Assembly: GCF_000949385.2 (NCBI RefSeq)
Contig: NZ_JYKO02000001.1
Span: 3,026,648 to 3,090,647 of the forward strand
Source of the DNA: Pseudomonas sp. LFM046
GTDB taxonomy: Bacteria > Pseudomonadota > Gammaproteobacteria > Pseudomonadales > Pseudomonadaceae
DNA length: 64,000 bases
Reading direction: 5' to 3'
This document shows, piece after piece, positions 54,662-64,000 of the stretch (within the stretch, counting starts at the first letter, position 1; each line of letters starts with the position of its first letter). The notes under the pieces were generated by a model. The model was given only the letters and a program-made list of their open reading frames with translations. It made no database searches and had not been told where the DNA came from. A program made the translations under genes and the position numbers.

Positions 54662-55293
54662 ATACTCGACGCACACTCCTGGGCGGCGTAGGGCTTGCCG
54701 CATTGGGTAGCGCACTCTGGTACGCCGTTCCGAATACGGACGATGACAGCGTAAGGTCCGGCGCCACCCCCTTCCCCAACGTGTGGCTTTACACCCAGGA
54801 CGGGGACAGGGTGCGCTTCTATGACGACCTGATCCGCGACAAGGTCGTTGCGCTCAACATGATGTACGTGATGTGCGAAGGCATCTGCCCGACCATGACC
54901 AGCAACCTGCGCAAGCTGCAGACACTGCTGGGCAGTCGTGTGGGCCGGGACGTCTTCATGTACTCCATTACCCTCCGCCCGGAGATGGATTCGCCCCAGG
55001 TACTAAAGGATTACGCCACCAAGCACAGGGTGCTGCCCGGCTGGTTGTTCCTGACCGGGGAGCCGGCGGATATCAAGCGCGTGCGCTATAGCCTGGGCTT
55101 CTACGACCCGGTGCCGGAAGTGGACGCCAACCTCGCCACCCACACCGGCATGGTGCGTATCGGCAACGACCGCACCCGGCGCTGGACCATGGCGCCGGCA
55201 CTGTGTGACGCAGAACGCATCATCACCACCATCAACCATGTGGACACAACGATGATCGCGACGGCCTATCAGCGTGACACCGCTCCCGCATGA
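54658..55293 (+). CDS. SCO1/SenC-family copper protein
   Basis: A 211-residue protein with an N-terminal signal or anchor (NTRRTLLGGVGLAALGSALW, twin-arginine like). The thioredoxin fold carries C73-x3-C77 in MCEGICP and a conserved His in ATHTGMVRIG near 162. SCO proteins bind copper and deliver it to cuproenzymes or reduce thiols. Translation is coupled to the multicopper oxidase (ATGA overlap), so it may load or protect that enzyme rather than cytochrome oxidase. Confidence 0.88.
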   Translation: MNTRRTLLGGVGLAALGSALWYAVPNTDDDSVRSGATPFPNVWLYTQDGDRVRFYDDLIRDKVVALNMMYVMCEGICPTMTSNLRKLQTLLGSRVGRDVFMYSITLRPEMDSPQVLKDYATKHRVLPGWLFLTGEPADIKRVRYSLGFYDPVPEVDANLATHTGMVRIGNDRTRRWTMAPALCDAERIITTINHVDTTMIATAYQRDTAPA

Positions 55294-55315
55294 CGATTGA
55301 GACGCCAACCTGCCG

Positions 55316-55350
55316 CCTCACCCCGGTCCTCTTCGCGTTCCGGGGTGAGG
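55316..55350. terminator. Inverted repeat after the SCO gene
   Basis: Perfect 11-bp arms CCTCACCCCGG and CCGGGGTGAGG around a 13-base loop. No T run follows, so it may be a weak or Rho-aided stop between the oxidase pair and the bufferin operon. Confidence 0.6.
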
Positions 55351-55439
55351 CAGGATGGCCGTTTCAGAGAACAGTTCCGACGTGACTGTCCCTCAAGGAC
55401 GCCCCTCCGAAGCAACCCTCAAAAAAATTCTTTGCACGC

Positions 55440-55467
55440 TGTAACGGCCGGCGCTCGGCCTTGTCTC
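55440..55467 (+). promoter_or_regulatory. Candidate ECF-sigma promoter of the bufferin operon
   Basis: TGTAAC (55440-55445) and TGTCTC (55462-55467) with 16 bases between, 94 bases before the bufA start. The AAC-containing -35 and GTC-containing -10 fit ECF sigma promoters, including those of the SigF type known to drive DUF2282 genes in Caulobacter. No ECF sigma gene is in the window. Confidence 0.45.
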
Positions 55468-55560
55468 CTATTTCGAAGGCGGTGCGTCCCAGCAGTGCGG
55501 GAAAGCCCGCCATACTTGGGCAACCAGCCCTTGCTGCCCTCAGAAACGGAGATAAGAACC

Positions 55561-55872
55561 ATGAAAACCTCAACTGCTTCTGTCGTATCCGCAACCAGCC
55601 TCGCCCTTGCACTGAGCACCGCCATCGGCTTGGCCACGGCTCCCATGAGCGTGCAGGCCGCCGATAAAGAGAAGTGCTATGGCGTGGCCATGAAAGGCAA
55701 GAACGACTGCGCCGCCGGTGCCGGCACCTCCTGCGCGGGCACCGCGAAGATGGACTACGAAGGCAGCCACTGGAAATACGTACCGTCCGGCACCTGCGAG
55801 AAGACCGCTTCGCCCTCCTCGCCCACCGGTTACGGCCAGCTCCAGGCGTTCAAGGAAGAGAAGAAGAGCTGA
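55561..55872 (+). CDS. bufA1: Bufferin precursor BufA1 (DUF2282)
   Basis: A 103-residue DUF2282 protein. A Sec signal peptide covers residues 1-33 (cleavage after VQA). The mature part holds four Cys: C39 in EKCYGVA, C50 in NDCAAGAG, C58 in SCAG and C79 in GTCEK, the bufferin-1 pattern. In the bufferin family the DUF692 partner enzyme modifies these Cys (thiooxazole formation), giving a secreted copper-binding peptide that protects against excess copper. The ATG at 55561 marks the signal peptide; the longer open frame is not real. A copper role is backed by the oxidase and SCO genes upstream. Confidence 0.9.
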   Translation: MKTSTASVVSATSLALALSTAIGLATAPMSVQAADKEKCYGVAMKGKNDCAAGAGTSCAGTAKMDYEGSHWKYVPSGTCEKTASPSSPTGYGQLQAFKEEKKS

Positions 55873-55897
55873 TCCATACCGGCAGGAGCGCTGACCC

Positions 55898-56764
55898 ATG
55901 ACCCCCTCCCCTCGCCCTCACGCTCCTGCCGGCCGATTGCCGGCCCGGGCCGGCATCGGGCTCAAGTCCCAGCATTACCGGGACATCCTCGACACCCGAC
56001 CGGCCTTGGGCTTCTTCGAGATACACGCCGAGAACTACATGGTGGACGGCGGTCCCTTCCACCACTACCTGGGCCTGATCCGGGAGGCCTACTCGCTGTC
56101 CATTCACGGCGTCGGCCTGTCCATCGGCGCCGACCAGCCCCTGAATACGGCCCATCTTGATCGCCTCGCCGCGTTGATCCAGCGCTACCAGCCGGCGTCC
56201 TTTTCCGAGCACCTGGCCTGGTCCACCCACGGCGACGTTTTTCTCAATGACCTGCTGCCGCTGGCCTACGACCAGGACAGCCTGGAGCGGGTCTGCCGCC
56301 ATATCGACCAGGTGCAGACGCACCTCAAGCGCCCGATGCTGCTGGAGAATCCGGCCACCTACGTCGAATTCGAAAGCTCCAGCCTGGATGAAGCCGAGTT
56401 CATCAGCGAAGTGGTGCAGCGTACCGGCTGCGGCCTGTTGCTGGACCTCAACAACGCCTACGTGTCCTGCATCAACCACCAGCGCGATCTACGCGCCTAT
56501 ATCAATGCCCTGCCGCTGCACGCGGTGGGTGAAATCCACCTGGCCGGTTTCGCCGAAGACAGCGATGCCGCCGGTGCCCGGCTGCTGATCGACCATCACG
56601 GTTCGCCGGTGGATGCTGCCGTCTGGGCCCTTTACCGCGAAACCCTGGAGCGCCTCGGCCCGTTGCCCACGCTGATCGAGCGGGACAACGACATCCCCGC
56701 CTTTGAGGTGCTCGCCGAGGAAGCCGCCCGTGCCGACCGGTTGCTGCAGCGGGAGGCGGCATGA
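55898..56764 (+). CDS. bufB: MNIO enzyme BufB (DUF692)
   Basis: A 288-residue DUF692 protein, a multinuclear non-haem iron oxidase with a TIM-barrel fold. Metal-site motifs are seen along the chain: [52 protein letters not shown] and GEIHLAGF, then LIDHHGSPV. It would oxidise Cys residues of BufA1, with BufC as partner. It lies 25 bases after bufA1 and overlaps bufC by four bases (ATGA). Confidence 0.92.
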   Translation: MTPSPRPHAPAGRLPARAGIGLKSQHYRDILDTRPALGFFEIHAENYMVDGGPFHHYLGLIREAYSLSIHGVGLSIGADQPLNTAHLDRLAALIQRYQPASFSEHLAWSTHGDVFLNDLLPLAYDQDSLERVCRHIDQVQTHLKRPMLLENPATYVEFESSSLDEAEFISEVVQRTGCGLLLDLNNAYVSCINHQRDLRAYINALPLHAVGEIHLAGFAEDSDAAGARLLIDHHGSPVDAAVWALYRETLERLGPLPTLIERDNDIPAFEVLAEEAARADRLLQREAA

Positions 56765-57537
56765 ACACCGAGACCTTCGCCAGCGCCCTGCTCGACCCGG
56801 AGCTACCCTGCCCTCCCGGCCTGCGCGCCTGGAATGGCTCCGACCCGGCGCGGCGCTTCGCCGTCTACCGCAATAACGTGCTGGCCTCCCTGACCGGAGC
56901 CCTGGCCGAGACCTTCCCCGTGGTCCAGCAACTGGTGGGGGACGAATTCTTCCGCGCCATGGCCCGCCTGTATGTCCAGGCGAATCCGCCACGCTCGGCC
57001 TTGCTGGCGTTCTATGGCGACGGTTTTCCCGATTTCATCGGCGCCTTCCCACCGGCCACCGGCCTGCCCTACCTGGCCGATGTGGCGCGGCTGGAACTGG
57101 CGCGGGTTCACGCCTACCACGCCGCCGACCGGGCACCGCTGGATGGCGCCAGCCTGGCCCTCGCCCTGGGGGACCCCGATCAGCTTCCGGGGATGCGCCT
57201 GGTGCTGCATCCCTCGGTGGCGGTCCTCGATTCCGACTTCGCCATCCTGTCCCTCTGGGCCGCCCATCAGGGGTTGGGGGAACTGGCTGAGGTCGAGCTG
57301 GGCCAGCCCGAATGCGCGCTGGTCCTGCGCAACGGACTTGAAGTCGAAGTCAGCCGGATCGGCCCCGGCGCCATGGCCTTCATCCAGGCGCTGGGCGCCG
57401 GTGTGCCGCTCGGCCAGGCCGTCGCCGCGGCACTGGCGATCGACACCGGATTCGACCTCGGCACCACCCTCGCGCAGCTCCTTGCGGGCGGCGCCATCAC
57501 CCAGTTCGCCCTTCAGGGCGGGAGACCGGCCACATGA
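56761..57537 (+). CDS. bufC: BufC-type partner protein (DUF2063)
   Basis: A 258-residue protein with the DUF2063 putative DNA-binding/RRE-like N-domain ([55 protein letters not shown], partly quoted). In MNIO clusters this partner recruits the precursor peptide to the DUF692 enzyme; the DNA-binding label is historical. Both ends overlap neighbouring genes by four bases, showing tight coupling with bufB and the DoxX gene. Confidence 0.9.
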   Translation: MNTETFASALLDPELPCPPGLRAWNGSDPARRFAVYRNNVLASLTGALAETFPVVQQLVGDEFFRAMARLYVQANPPRSALLAFYGDGFPDFIGAFPPATGLPYLADVARLELARVHAYHAADRAPLDGASLALALGDPDQLPGMRLVLHPSVAVLDSDFAILSLWAAHQGLGELAEVELGQPECALVLRNGLEVEVSRIGPGAMAFIQALGAGVPLGQAVAAALAIDTGFDLGTTLAQLLAGGAITQFALQGGRPAT

Positions 57538-58046
57538 ACGCGACCATCCAGATCCAATACAGCCATCTGCCGGTGAAACTGGTGCATCAGGCCATTGAGC
57601 TGTGCAAGCGGATTCCCTATAGCCTGGTGGCCTTCGTGGCCCGCTTCTCCATCGCCGCGATCTTCTGGAAGTCTGGACAGACCAAGGTGGAAGGCCTGGT
57701 CATCGATCTGGTGGACGGCACCTTCCAATTGGGCGTGCCCCGTCTTTCCGAGTCAGCCATCCCGCTCTTCACCGACGAATACAAGCTGCCCTTGCTCTCC
57801 CCGGAAATCGCCGCCCACCTGGCGGCCTTCGGCGAGCACTTTTTCCCGGTGCTGATCCTGTTCGGCCTGGCCACGCGTTTCTCGGCCCTGGCCCTGCTGG
57901 GCATGACTCTGGTGATCGAGATTTTCGTCTACCCCGACGCCTACCCGACCCACGGCGTCTGGGCCGCGACCCTGCTGCTGCTGATCACCCGGGGGCCCGG
58001 TGTGCTCTCGCTGGATCACCTGATCGCCAAACGCTACCAGCTGTAG
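57534..58046 (+). CDS. DoxX-family membrane protein of the bufferin operon
   Basis: A 170-residue DoxX protein with four membrane segments; VAFVARFSIAAIFWKSGQTK and HFFPVLILFGLATRFSALALLGMTLVIEIFVYP (partly quoted) are typical. DoxX proteins often end DUF2282-DUF692-DUF2063 operons; their role is uncertain, perhaps membrane redox or thiosulphate-related chemistry. The stop codon TAG is the first TAG of a family A repeat hairpin. Confidence 0.88.
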   Translation: MNATIQIQYSHLPVKLVHQAIELCKRIPYSLVAFVARFSIAAIFWKSGQTKVEGLVIDLVDGTFQLGVPRLSESAIPLFTDEYKLPLLSPEIAAHLAAFGEHFFPVLILFGLATRFSALALLGMTLVIEIFVYPDAYPTHGVWAATLLLLITRGPGVLSLDHLIAKRYQL

Positions 58047-58079
58047 GGGCACATTCATTCGCCCCTACAGCTGGTAGCG
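58032..58079. repeat. Family A hairpin with inverted copy of the doxX end
   Basis: The 28-bp family A core (58042-58069) is extended: CGCTACCAG, the last codons of the DoxX gene, recurs inverted as CTGGTAGCG on the far side, so the arms total 19 bp. The core supplies the stop codon (58044-58046). It can act as a terminator-like fold between doxX and pobR. Confidence 0.85.
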
Positions 58080-58097
58080 GGTTCTGCCACACATCCT

Positions 58098-58967
58098 TCA
58101 ACGGCTGATCCGAAACGCCTTCGGCGACTGCCCCGTACCGCGCTTGAAGAAGCGCGAAAAATACGCCGGCTCGGAAAACCCCAGGCTGTCCGACACCTGA
58201 TTGATGGTCATCGCCGTGTAGACCAGGCAGCGCTTGGCCTCCAGCAGCAGCCGCTGGTTGATCATCTGCAAGGCGGACTGCCCGGCAAGGCGCCGGCACA
58301 GGGCATTGAGATGGGCGGCGCTGATGCCCAGGCGCCCAGCGTACTGCTCGATGGGCAGGTGCTCGCGAAAGTGCTGTTCCAGCAGCCGGGTGAACTCCTG
58401 CAGGTGCAGACGGCCACGGTCCTGCTGCTGGGCGTCGGACTGGGTCTGGGCCAGCGACCGGCGGCCGATCCACACCAGCAGCACGCTGATCAGCGATTGC
58501 AGCATCAGCTCCCTGCCCGGCGCCTGCTGGGCGTACTCCCGGCTGATGGCCTCGAACAGGGTGTCCAGGTACGGCTGGCTGTCGCCGGCCTCGAAGCATG
58601 CCGGCGTCAGCAACGCCTGGCTATCCAGCAGGCCGGCCACCTGCTCCACCAGCGGCAGCGCCAGGGTCAGCACATGGCCGTCCACGTCGCTGGAGAAGCG
58701 GAAGCCATGCACACACAGGGTCGGGACCACCTGCAGGGCTGCGCGTTCGATGTGGTTCACCTGGCCCTCCACCTCCAACTCGGCGGTACCCGAGCGCACA
58801 TAGAGCAGCTGCACCAGATCGCCGTGCTGATGGGGCCGGATCTCCCATTCGTGCAAGCGACTGCGGGACTCGATGGACTCCCAGTGAATCAGGTCCGGCG
58901 TCGGCCAGGCCGCCGTCTCGCCGTACAGCTTGAACACCGGAACGGGATTGGCGGTGAGTTTCGACAT
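58098..58967 (-). CDS. pobR: AraC-family activator PobR
   Basis: A 289-residue AraC protein divergent from pobA. N-terminal cupin (IRPHQHGDLVQLLYV near residue 43), C-terminal double helix-turn-helix (YAGRLGISAAHLNALCRRLAG and INQVSDSLGFSEPAYFSRFFKRG). In pseudomonads an AraC-type PobR activates pobA with 4-hydroxybenzoate. The ATG at 58967 is preferred; a TTG at 59018 would add 17 residues. Confidence 0.9.
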   Translation of the reverse strand: MSKLTANPVPVFKLYGETAAWPTPDLIHWESIESRSRLHEWEIRPHQHGDLVQLLYVRSGTAELEVEGQVNHIERAALQVVPTLCVHGFRFSSDVDGHVLTLALPLVEQVAGLLDSQALLTPACFEAGDSQPYLDTLFEAISREYAQQAPGRELMLQSLISVLLVWIGRRSLAQTQSDAQQQDRGRLHLQEFTRLLEQHFREHLPIEQYAGRLGISAAHLNALCRRLAGQSALQMINQRLLLEAKRCLVYTAMTINQVSDSLGFSEPAYFSRFFKRGTGQSPKAFRISR

Positions 58968-59067
58968 GACCCAGCGATCCTCGAAAAATCCATGAAAGTC
59001 GTTGGATATTGCCTTCAAAGCCAGTGCTCATCCACAAAAAATACAGGCGCATCACAACAACAGGTGA

Positions 59068-60303
<1,236 letters not shown>

Positions 60304-60584
60304 GCCACAAGCGGCCTCGCGCAACGCCATTTCGCGGGATGGATCGAGCCTGCGAAACTTATCCATCGGAGGCTCGTAGGGTGAACCACGCTTCATCACC
60401 AACACGCCTGGCAGCCCCGCGCCCATGACCTAGGCTTGCACAGGCAAGCCGGAAGAATTCCAGAGGTTCGGGAACGGAGCAGCGCGATAACGGATTGGCC
60501 AGAGAACGGCCGGCATTTCCCGGAACCCGGAGTGATTCTGCCCTCGTATTTCATGCAGTTCTTGCAGACCTCAGGAGTGCAGTC

Positions 60585-61712
60585 ATGGCGCAGCAGAATT
60601 CCATTCATGCCAATCCCGGCCAGAAACTTCGCGGTGTGAACCTCGGCGGTTGGCTGGTGCTCGAGAAGTGGATGACCCCCAGCCTTTTCGAAGGCTTGCA
60701 GGCCACCGATGAAACCACCTGGTGTGCCGAGATGGGCAAACGTGCCCCGGACCGGTTGAAGCAACACTGGAACAGCTTCATCACCCGCGATGACTTCGTC
60801 TGGCTCAGCGAGCGCGGCATCAACGCCGTGCGCATCCCCCTGGGCCACTGGATCTTCGGGCCGGATTACCCCTACCACACCAAGTACGGCGAAGCCCGCC
60901 ATCCCTTCGTCGAGGGCGGTATCGAGGTGCTTGACCGCGCCTTTGGTTGGGCGGCTGAACTGGGACTGCGGATCGTCCTGGACCTGCACGCCGCGCCCGG
61001 CTGCCAGAACGGCTTCGACAACGGCGGCATCAAGGATGTCTGCGAATGGCACACTCAGGACCAGTACCGCGAGCATTCGCTGAGCGTCCTGGAACGCCTG
61101 GCCGAGCGTTACCGCGACCAGCCCGCCCTGCACGCCATCGAGGTCCTCAACGAACCCCGCTGGGATGTGCCGACCGACTACCTCAAGGGCTACAACCTCG
61201 ACGCCTACCAGCGCATTCGCCGGCATTGCAGCGCGGACAAGGTCAGCGTGGTCTTCCACGACGGCTTCCGTGCCTACGAGGAGTACCTGGGGTTCATGCA
61301 GGCGCCGGAATTCGCCAACGTGGTGTTCGATATCCATCGTTACCAGTGCTTCGAGCGCATCGATATCGACAGCGACATCTACACCCACGTGCACAAGGCC
61401 AGCGGCCAGTGGAAGACCGAGGCCGATGGGATCATCCAGCGGCTGAAGATTCCCGCCTACTGTGGTGAGTGGAGCCTGGGCCTGGACCTGAAAGTGGTCT
61501 CGCTCTGGGCCGAAGGCCCGTTCAACCACGCCCTGGAAAACATGGACAGCTTCCAGAAGGACGTCGCCTATCGCGGCTATGCCGCCGCGCAACTGCTGAC
61601 CTTCGAAAAATACCTGGGCTGGTTCTTCTGGAGCTACAAGACCGAAACCACGCCGGCCTGGTGTTTCCGCGAATGCGTCCGGCGCGGCTGGTTGCCCTCA
61701 ACTTTTTCGTAG
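60585..61712 (+). CDS. Cytosolic glycoside hydrolase family 5 protein
   Basis: A 375-residue GH5 enzyme. The acid/base Glu is in EVLNEPRW near residue 188 and the nucleophile Glu in YCGEWSLG near 293; KLRGVNLGGWLVLEKWM at the start is typical of exo-beta-1,3-glucanase-like members. No signal peptide, so it acts inside the cell, perhaps on a beta-glucan intermediate. AGGAG precedes the ATG at 60585; the longer frame has no support. It converges with, and its 3' end overlaps by 15 bases, the ABC gene. Confidence 0.83.
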   Translation: MAQQNSIHANPGQKLRGVNLGGWLVLEKWMTPSLFEGLQATDETTWCAEMGKRAPDRLKQHWNSFITRDDFVWLSERGINAVRIPLGHWIFGPDYPYHTKYGEARHPFVEGGIEVLDRAFGWAAELGLRIVLDLHAAPGCQNGFDNGGIKDVCEWHTQDQYREHSLSVLERLAERYRDQPALHAIEVLNEPRWDVPTDYLKGYNLDAYQRIRRHCSADKVSVVFHDGFRAYEEYLGFMQAPEFANVVFDIHRYQCFERIDIDSDIYTHVHKASGQWKTEADGIIQRLKIPAYCGEWSLGLDLKVVSLWAEGPFNHALENMDSFQKDVAYRGYAAAQLLTFEKYLGWFFWSYKTETTPAWCFRECVRRGWLPSTFS

Positions 61713-63449
61713 TGCACGCAGGGGCGTGCCATAGCCGACCATAGCGTCATCCGGCAGGTGATGGAGCAGGAGCTTGCGTTGGTAGTTCCGCTCCAGACCT
61801 GCCTGGAAGCTGATGGCCATCAGCGTCGTGTCCGGCAGTTCGCGGTGCAGCAGGTCCATCAGGTATTCCTCACCCTTGGGTTCAAAGGCGCTGGTGGCTT
61901 CTTCGATGAAGACCCAGGCAGGCTGCTGCAGGAACAGGCGGGCGATGGCCAACTGCTGTTGGGCCCGCAGCGGCAATACGCTCTGCCAGTTCTCCGCTTC
62001 GTCCAGGCGCTTGGCCAACCAGGCGAGCCCGGCGCATTCCAGGGCGCCGTACATGGCATTGGCGGCGTAGGTGTCGGTCGGGTGCGGGTAGCTCAACACG
62101 GCCCGCAGGCTGCCAACCGGCAGGAACGGGCGTTGCGGCAGGAAGCAGATCGCCGGGCCCGCAGGCAGCCAGACCTCCCCATGCCCCCACGGCCACAGGC
62201 CGGCCATCACCTTGAACAGGCCGATGGTGATGGTGGGGTCGCCTGAGATCAGCACCCGCTCGCCACGCTGGATCACCACATTGAGCCCTTCGATCAGGAC
62301 CTTGCCGTCGGGGTTGGAGATGCACAGGTCACGCAGCACGATTTCAGTCTTCTGCGACTGCGCCAGGCAGATGCGGTCGACCTGCGGCCCGGCGGCCTGC
62401 TCCTCCAGGTACAGCAGGTCGCCGTAGAGGCTCATTACCCGATCCGCCGAGGCCCGGCAGCGTGCCAGTTCGGCCAGGTTGTCGATCGGCCAGGAGAGTG
62501 CCGAGGTCAGTTGCTGGAACGCCTGCGCGGCCTGCATCAGCACCCCGAGGGTCATGCTGCCGGCGACGTACTGGGGCGCCATGACCAGGATCGGGAAGAC
62601 CGGCAGCAGGACGCCGTAGCCCGAAGAGAAGGACACGATGCCGAGATACGCGAGGGTCTGGCGATAGAAGCGGCGCCCCAGTTCCGCGAAGTACGCCGTT
62701 GAATTCCGGCGCTCTGCGGCTTCTCCCTGCATCAGCGCGATGGACTCGGAGCTTTCCCGCGCATGGGCCAGCCCGAAGCGGAAATCCGCCTCGGCGGACT
62801 GCAACTTGTTGGTCGCCTTGATCAACGGGCGCCCCAGCAGCAGGCCGAACAACGTGCCGGTACCGGCATAGGCAACCGCCAGGATCACCATGTAGCCCGG
62901 CACCATCAGGGCAGTTCCGGGGACATTCATGCTGCCGGTCACCGTCAGCAGGATGTCGGCAAAGGTGCCGAAAATCAGCAGCGAGTAGACCAGCGAGTGC
63001 GTCAGGGAAATCGAGCTTTCGGTGACGACGTGAATGTCTTCGGCGATCCGGCCATCCGGGTTGTCATGCTCGCCCTCGGTCAATTGCAGCTGGTAGTGAT
63101 GCCCGTGGGCCATCCATTTCTCGAGGACCTTGGCCGTGAGCCACTTGCGCCAGTCCAGTTGCAGCCAGCGCTTGACCCGCATGTGCAATGCCGTGACGCC
63201 CACGGTCAGCAGGAGGATCACCACGAAGGTGCCGATCTGCACCATCAGGCGATTCAGTGATCGGGCTTCAAGGGCATCGAAGAGCGCGCGGTTCCAGTAG
63301 TTGATGCAGATCACCAGCGCGACCTGGGCCAGGGTGAGCAGGAGCAGCGCCACGGTGTAGCCGCGCGCCTTCCACTTCTCTTCGGCGTTCCAGTACGGCA
63401 TCACCAGCCGCAGGAACTGCCAGCGTCTTGTAGCGATTGGCCGGGACAT
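61698..63449 (-). CDS. SbmA/YddA-like ABC protein with degenerate ATPase motifs
   Basis: A 583-residue fused permease-ATPase of the ABC_membrane_2 (YddA/SbmA-related) type. Six membrane segments fill about residues 1-330. The ATPase part keeps the fold (LISGDPTITIGLFKVMAGLWPWG, FLPQRPFLPVGSLR; partly quoted) but loses key residues: Walker A lysine and serine are I409 and G410, the LSGGEQQ signature is LPLRAQQQ, Walker B ends FIEE instead of FLDE, the D-loop is SAFE and the H-loop His is missing (MAISFQ). The frame is intact, so it is either a working non-ATPase, part of a heteromer, or a gene in decay. GGAG precedes the ATG at 63449. Confidence 0.85.
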   Translation of the reverse strand: MSRPIATRRWQFLRLVMPYWNAEEKWKARGYTVALLLLTLAQVALVICINYWNRALFDALEARSLNRLMVQIGTFVVILLLTVGVTALHMRVKRWLQLDWRKWLTAKVLEKWMAHGHHYQLQLTEGEHDNPDGRIAEDIHVVTESSISLTHSLVYSLLIFGTFADILLTVTGSMNVPGTALMVPGYMVILAVAYAGTGTLFGLLLGRPLIKATNKLQSAEADFRFGLAHARESSESIALMQGEAAERRNSTAYFAELGRRFYRQTLAYLGIVSFSSGYGVLLPVFPILVMAPQYVAGSMTLGVLMQAAQAFQQLTSALSWPIDNLAELARCRASADRVMSLYGDLLYLEEQAAGPQVDRICLAQSQKTEIVLRDLCISNPDGKVLIEGLNVVIQRGERVLISGDPTITIGLFKVMAGLWPWGHGEVWLPAGPAICFLPQRPFLPVGSLRAVLSYPHPTDTYAANAMYGALECAGLAWLAKRLDEAENWQSVLPLRAQQQLAIARLFLQQPAWVFIEEATSAFEPKGEEYLMDLLHRELPDTTLMAISFQAGLERNYQRKLLLHHLPDDAMVGYGTPLRALRKS

Positions 63450-63545
63450 CAGTCGCCACTCCGTGCGGGGTGCAAGGGTGCGGCAACTCCCGGACCATCG
63501 GCGACCACTCGCCGCAGCACTCGAACGACGCGGCGTGTTCCCCAT

Positions 63546-63898
63546 GATAGGCGGGTCCGACTTCCCGCCCTGAACAACATTGAAATAATCATTTGACCCC
63601 CTGCTGCTAGAGGCCGAAGCCTCAGGTTCCTCAGCGAACTCCGGGGAGTGCGTTATGTGCCCTTCCGAACATTTCAGGTCCGGTCAGGGACTGACGCAGG
63701 GCGTCGCCACAGCAGGCGAATTGCGATCAGCCGGTCAGGGAATCGCGGCTCGTCGAACTCGGCGCGCGGCTGCACCAGGTATCTAGATTCAAGCACATGG
63801 AATTGGAGCTGGACGTTTTTTCCGGACCGTCGCGCGCCTGGGGCCGACAAAGGTCGATGGGCAATCAGGACCGGACGCCCCCGGTTGCCCGTTTCCAG
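63546..63898. other. Non-coding region near the window end
   Basis: About 350 bases in which I see no gene or repeat, only a small stem GAGGC-CGAA-GCCTC near 63610. It may carry the ABC gene promoter. Confidence 0.35.
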
Positions 63899-64000
63899 TC
63901 AGCCCGCCTTGCCGATCAGCTGGCTGATTACCGCCCGCAATTTGCCCGGCTTCACCGGCTTGTTCAGCAGCGGCACGCTCAAGTCCTGCAGCTTGCGGCG
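63899..64000 (-). CDS. 3' end of a probable receiver-domain protein (partial)
   Basis: The last 33 codons of a gene that begins outside the window. The product ends VPLLNKPVKPGKLRAVISQL followed by IGKAG, with the K-P pair that marks the conserved lysine of a response-regulator receiver domain. Receiver domains ending this way are common at the C-terminus of hybrid histidine kinases. Confidence 0.65.
   Translation of the reverse strand, partial: RRKLQDLSVPLLNKPVKPGKLRAVISQLIGKAG

Overview
The window reads as chromosomal DNA of a high-GC Pseudomonas, probably from the P. aeruginosa side of the genus. The evidence is gene order and protein type: the fused QuiC, the long CatI/CatJ-like CoA-transferase subunits next to PcaF, BenR, the AraC-type PobR and PcaQ are all pseudomonad hallmarks, and the DNA is studded with short palindromic repeats typical of these genomes. 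I see no rRNA, tRNA, insertion sequence, prophage or CRISPR array. Layout: (1) 0-8.7 kb, mixed genes: an exported cupin, a PhoD-like phosphatase paired with a truncated haemoglobin, a MarR-EmrA-EmrB type efflux operon under a 27-bp palindrome, and an AraC regulator divergent from a DUF4242 + methyltransferase pair. (2) 9-21.7 kb, hydroaromatic (shikimate/dehydroquinate) catabolism: aroQ-type dehydroquinase, QsuD-like dehydrogenase, TetR regulator, the bifunctional quiC, an MHS-type permease, an OprD porin, and an IclR-controlled set (TIM-barrel isomerase, DMT permease, FAD-dependent dehydrogenase) of unknown substrate. (3) 21.8-28.5 kb, lower beta-ketoadipate pathway pcaC, pcaD, pcaB, pcaF and catIJ-like CoA transferase, plus a chemoreceptor lacking a sensor domain. 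(4) 28.7-37.8 kb, benzoate uptake and oxidation: porin, benE, benK, benD, benC, benB, benA and benR. (5) 38-46 kb, pcaK, pcaR, a nitroreductase, an AEC permease, a ZapE-like ATPase, pcaG, pcaH, pcaQ. (6) 46-52.3 kb, small redox and regulatory genes (Rof, thioredoxin-like, a MarR with four C-terminal cysteines), an AhpD-like protein, a MocR regulator, a succinate-semialdehyde-type dehydrogenase and a short SRAP-like protein. (7) 52.7-58 kb, a copper module: Tat-exported multicopper oxidase, SCO protein, then a bufferin operon bufA1-bufB-bufC-doxX. (8) 58-64 kb, pobR/pobA, a cytosolic GH5 glycosidase, an SbmA/YddA-type ABC protein whose ATPase motifs have all decayed, and the 3' end of a probable receiver domain. 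How it works together: shikimate/dehydroquinate goes through AroQ/QsuD/QuiC to protocatechuate, 4-hydroxybenzoate through PobA to protocatechuate, then PcaHG, PcaB, PcaC, PcaD, the CoA transferase and PcaF give acetyl-CoA and succinyl-CoA. Benzoate goes through BenABCD to catechol, but the catA, catB and catC genes needed next are not in the window. Operator motifs support a shared network: PcaR-type IclR boxes lie upstream of pcaI, pcaR, pcaK, aroQ, quiC/MFS and the porin; the latter three also carry a second shared motif; benA has two BenR/XylS boxes 21 bp apart; pcaHG has a PcaQ box; and many mRNAs start with Crc/Hfq-type A-rich motifs. The most noteworthy accessory system is the bufferin operon joined to copper oxidase/SCO genes; the most unexpected single gene is the intact but catalytically degenerate ABC protein.
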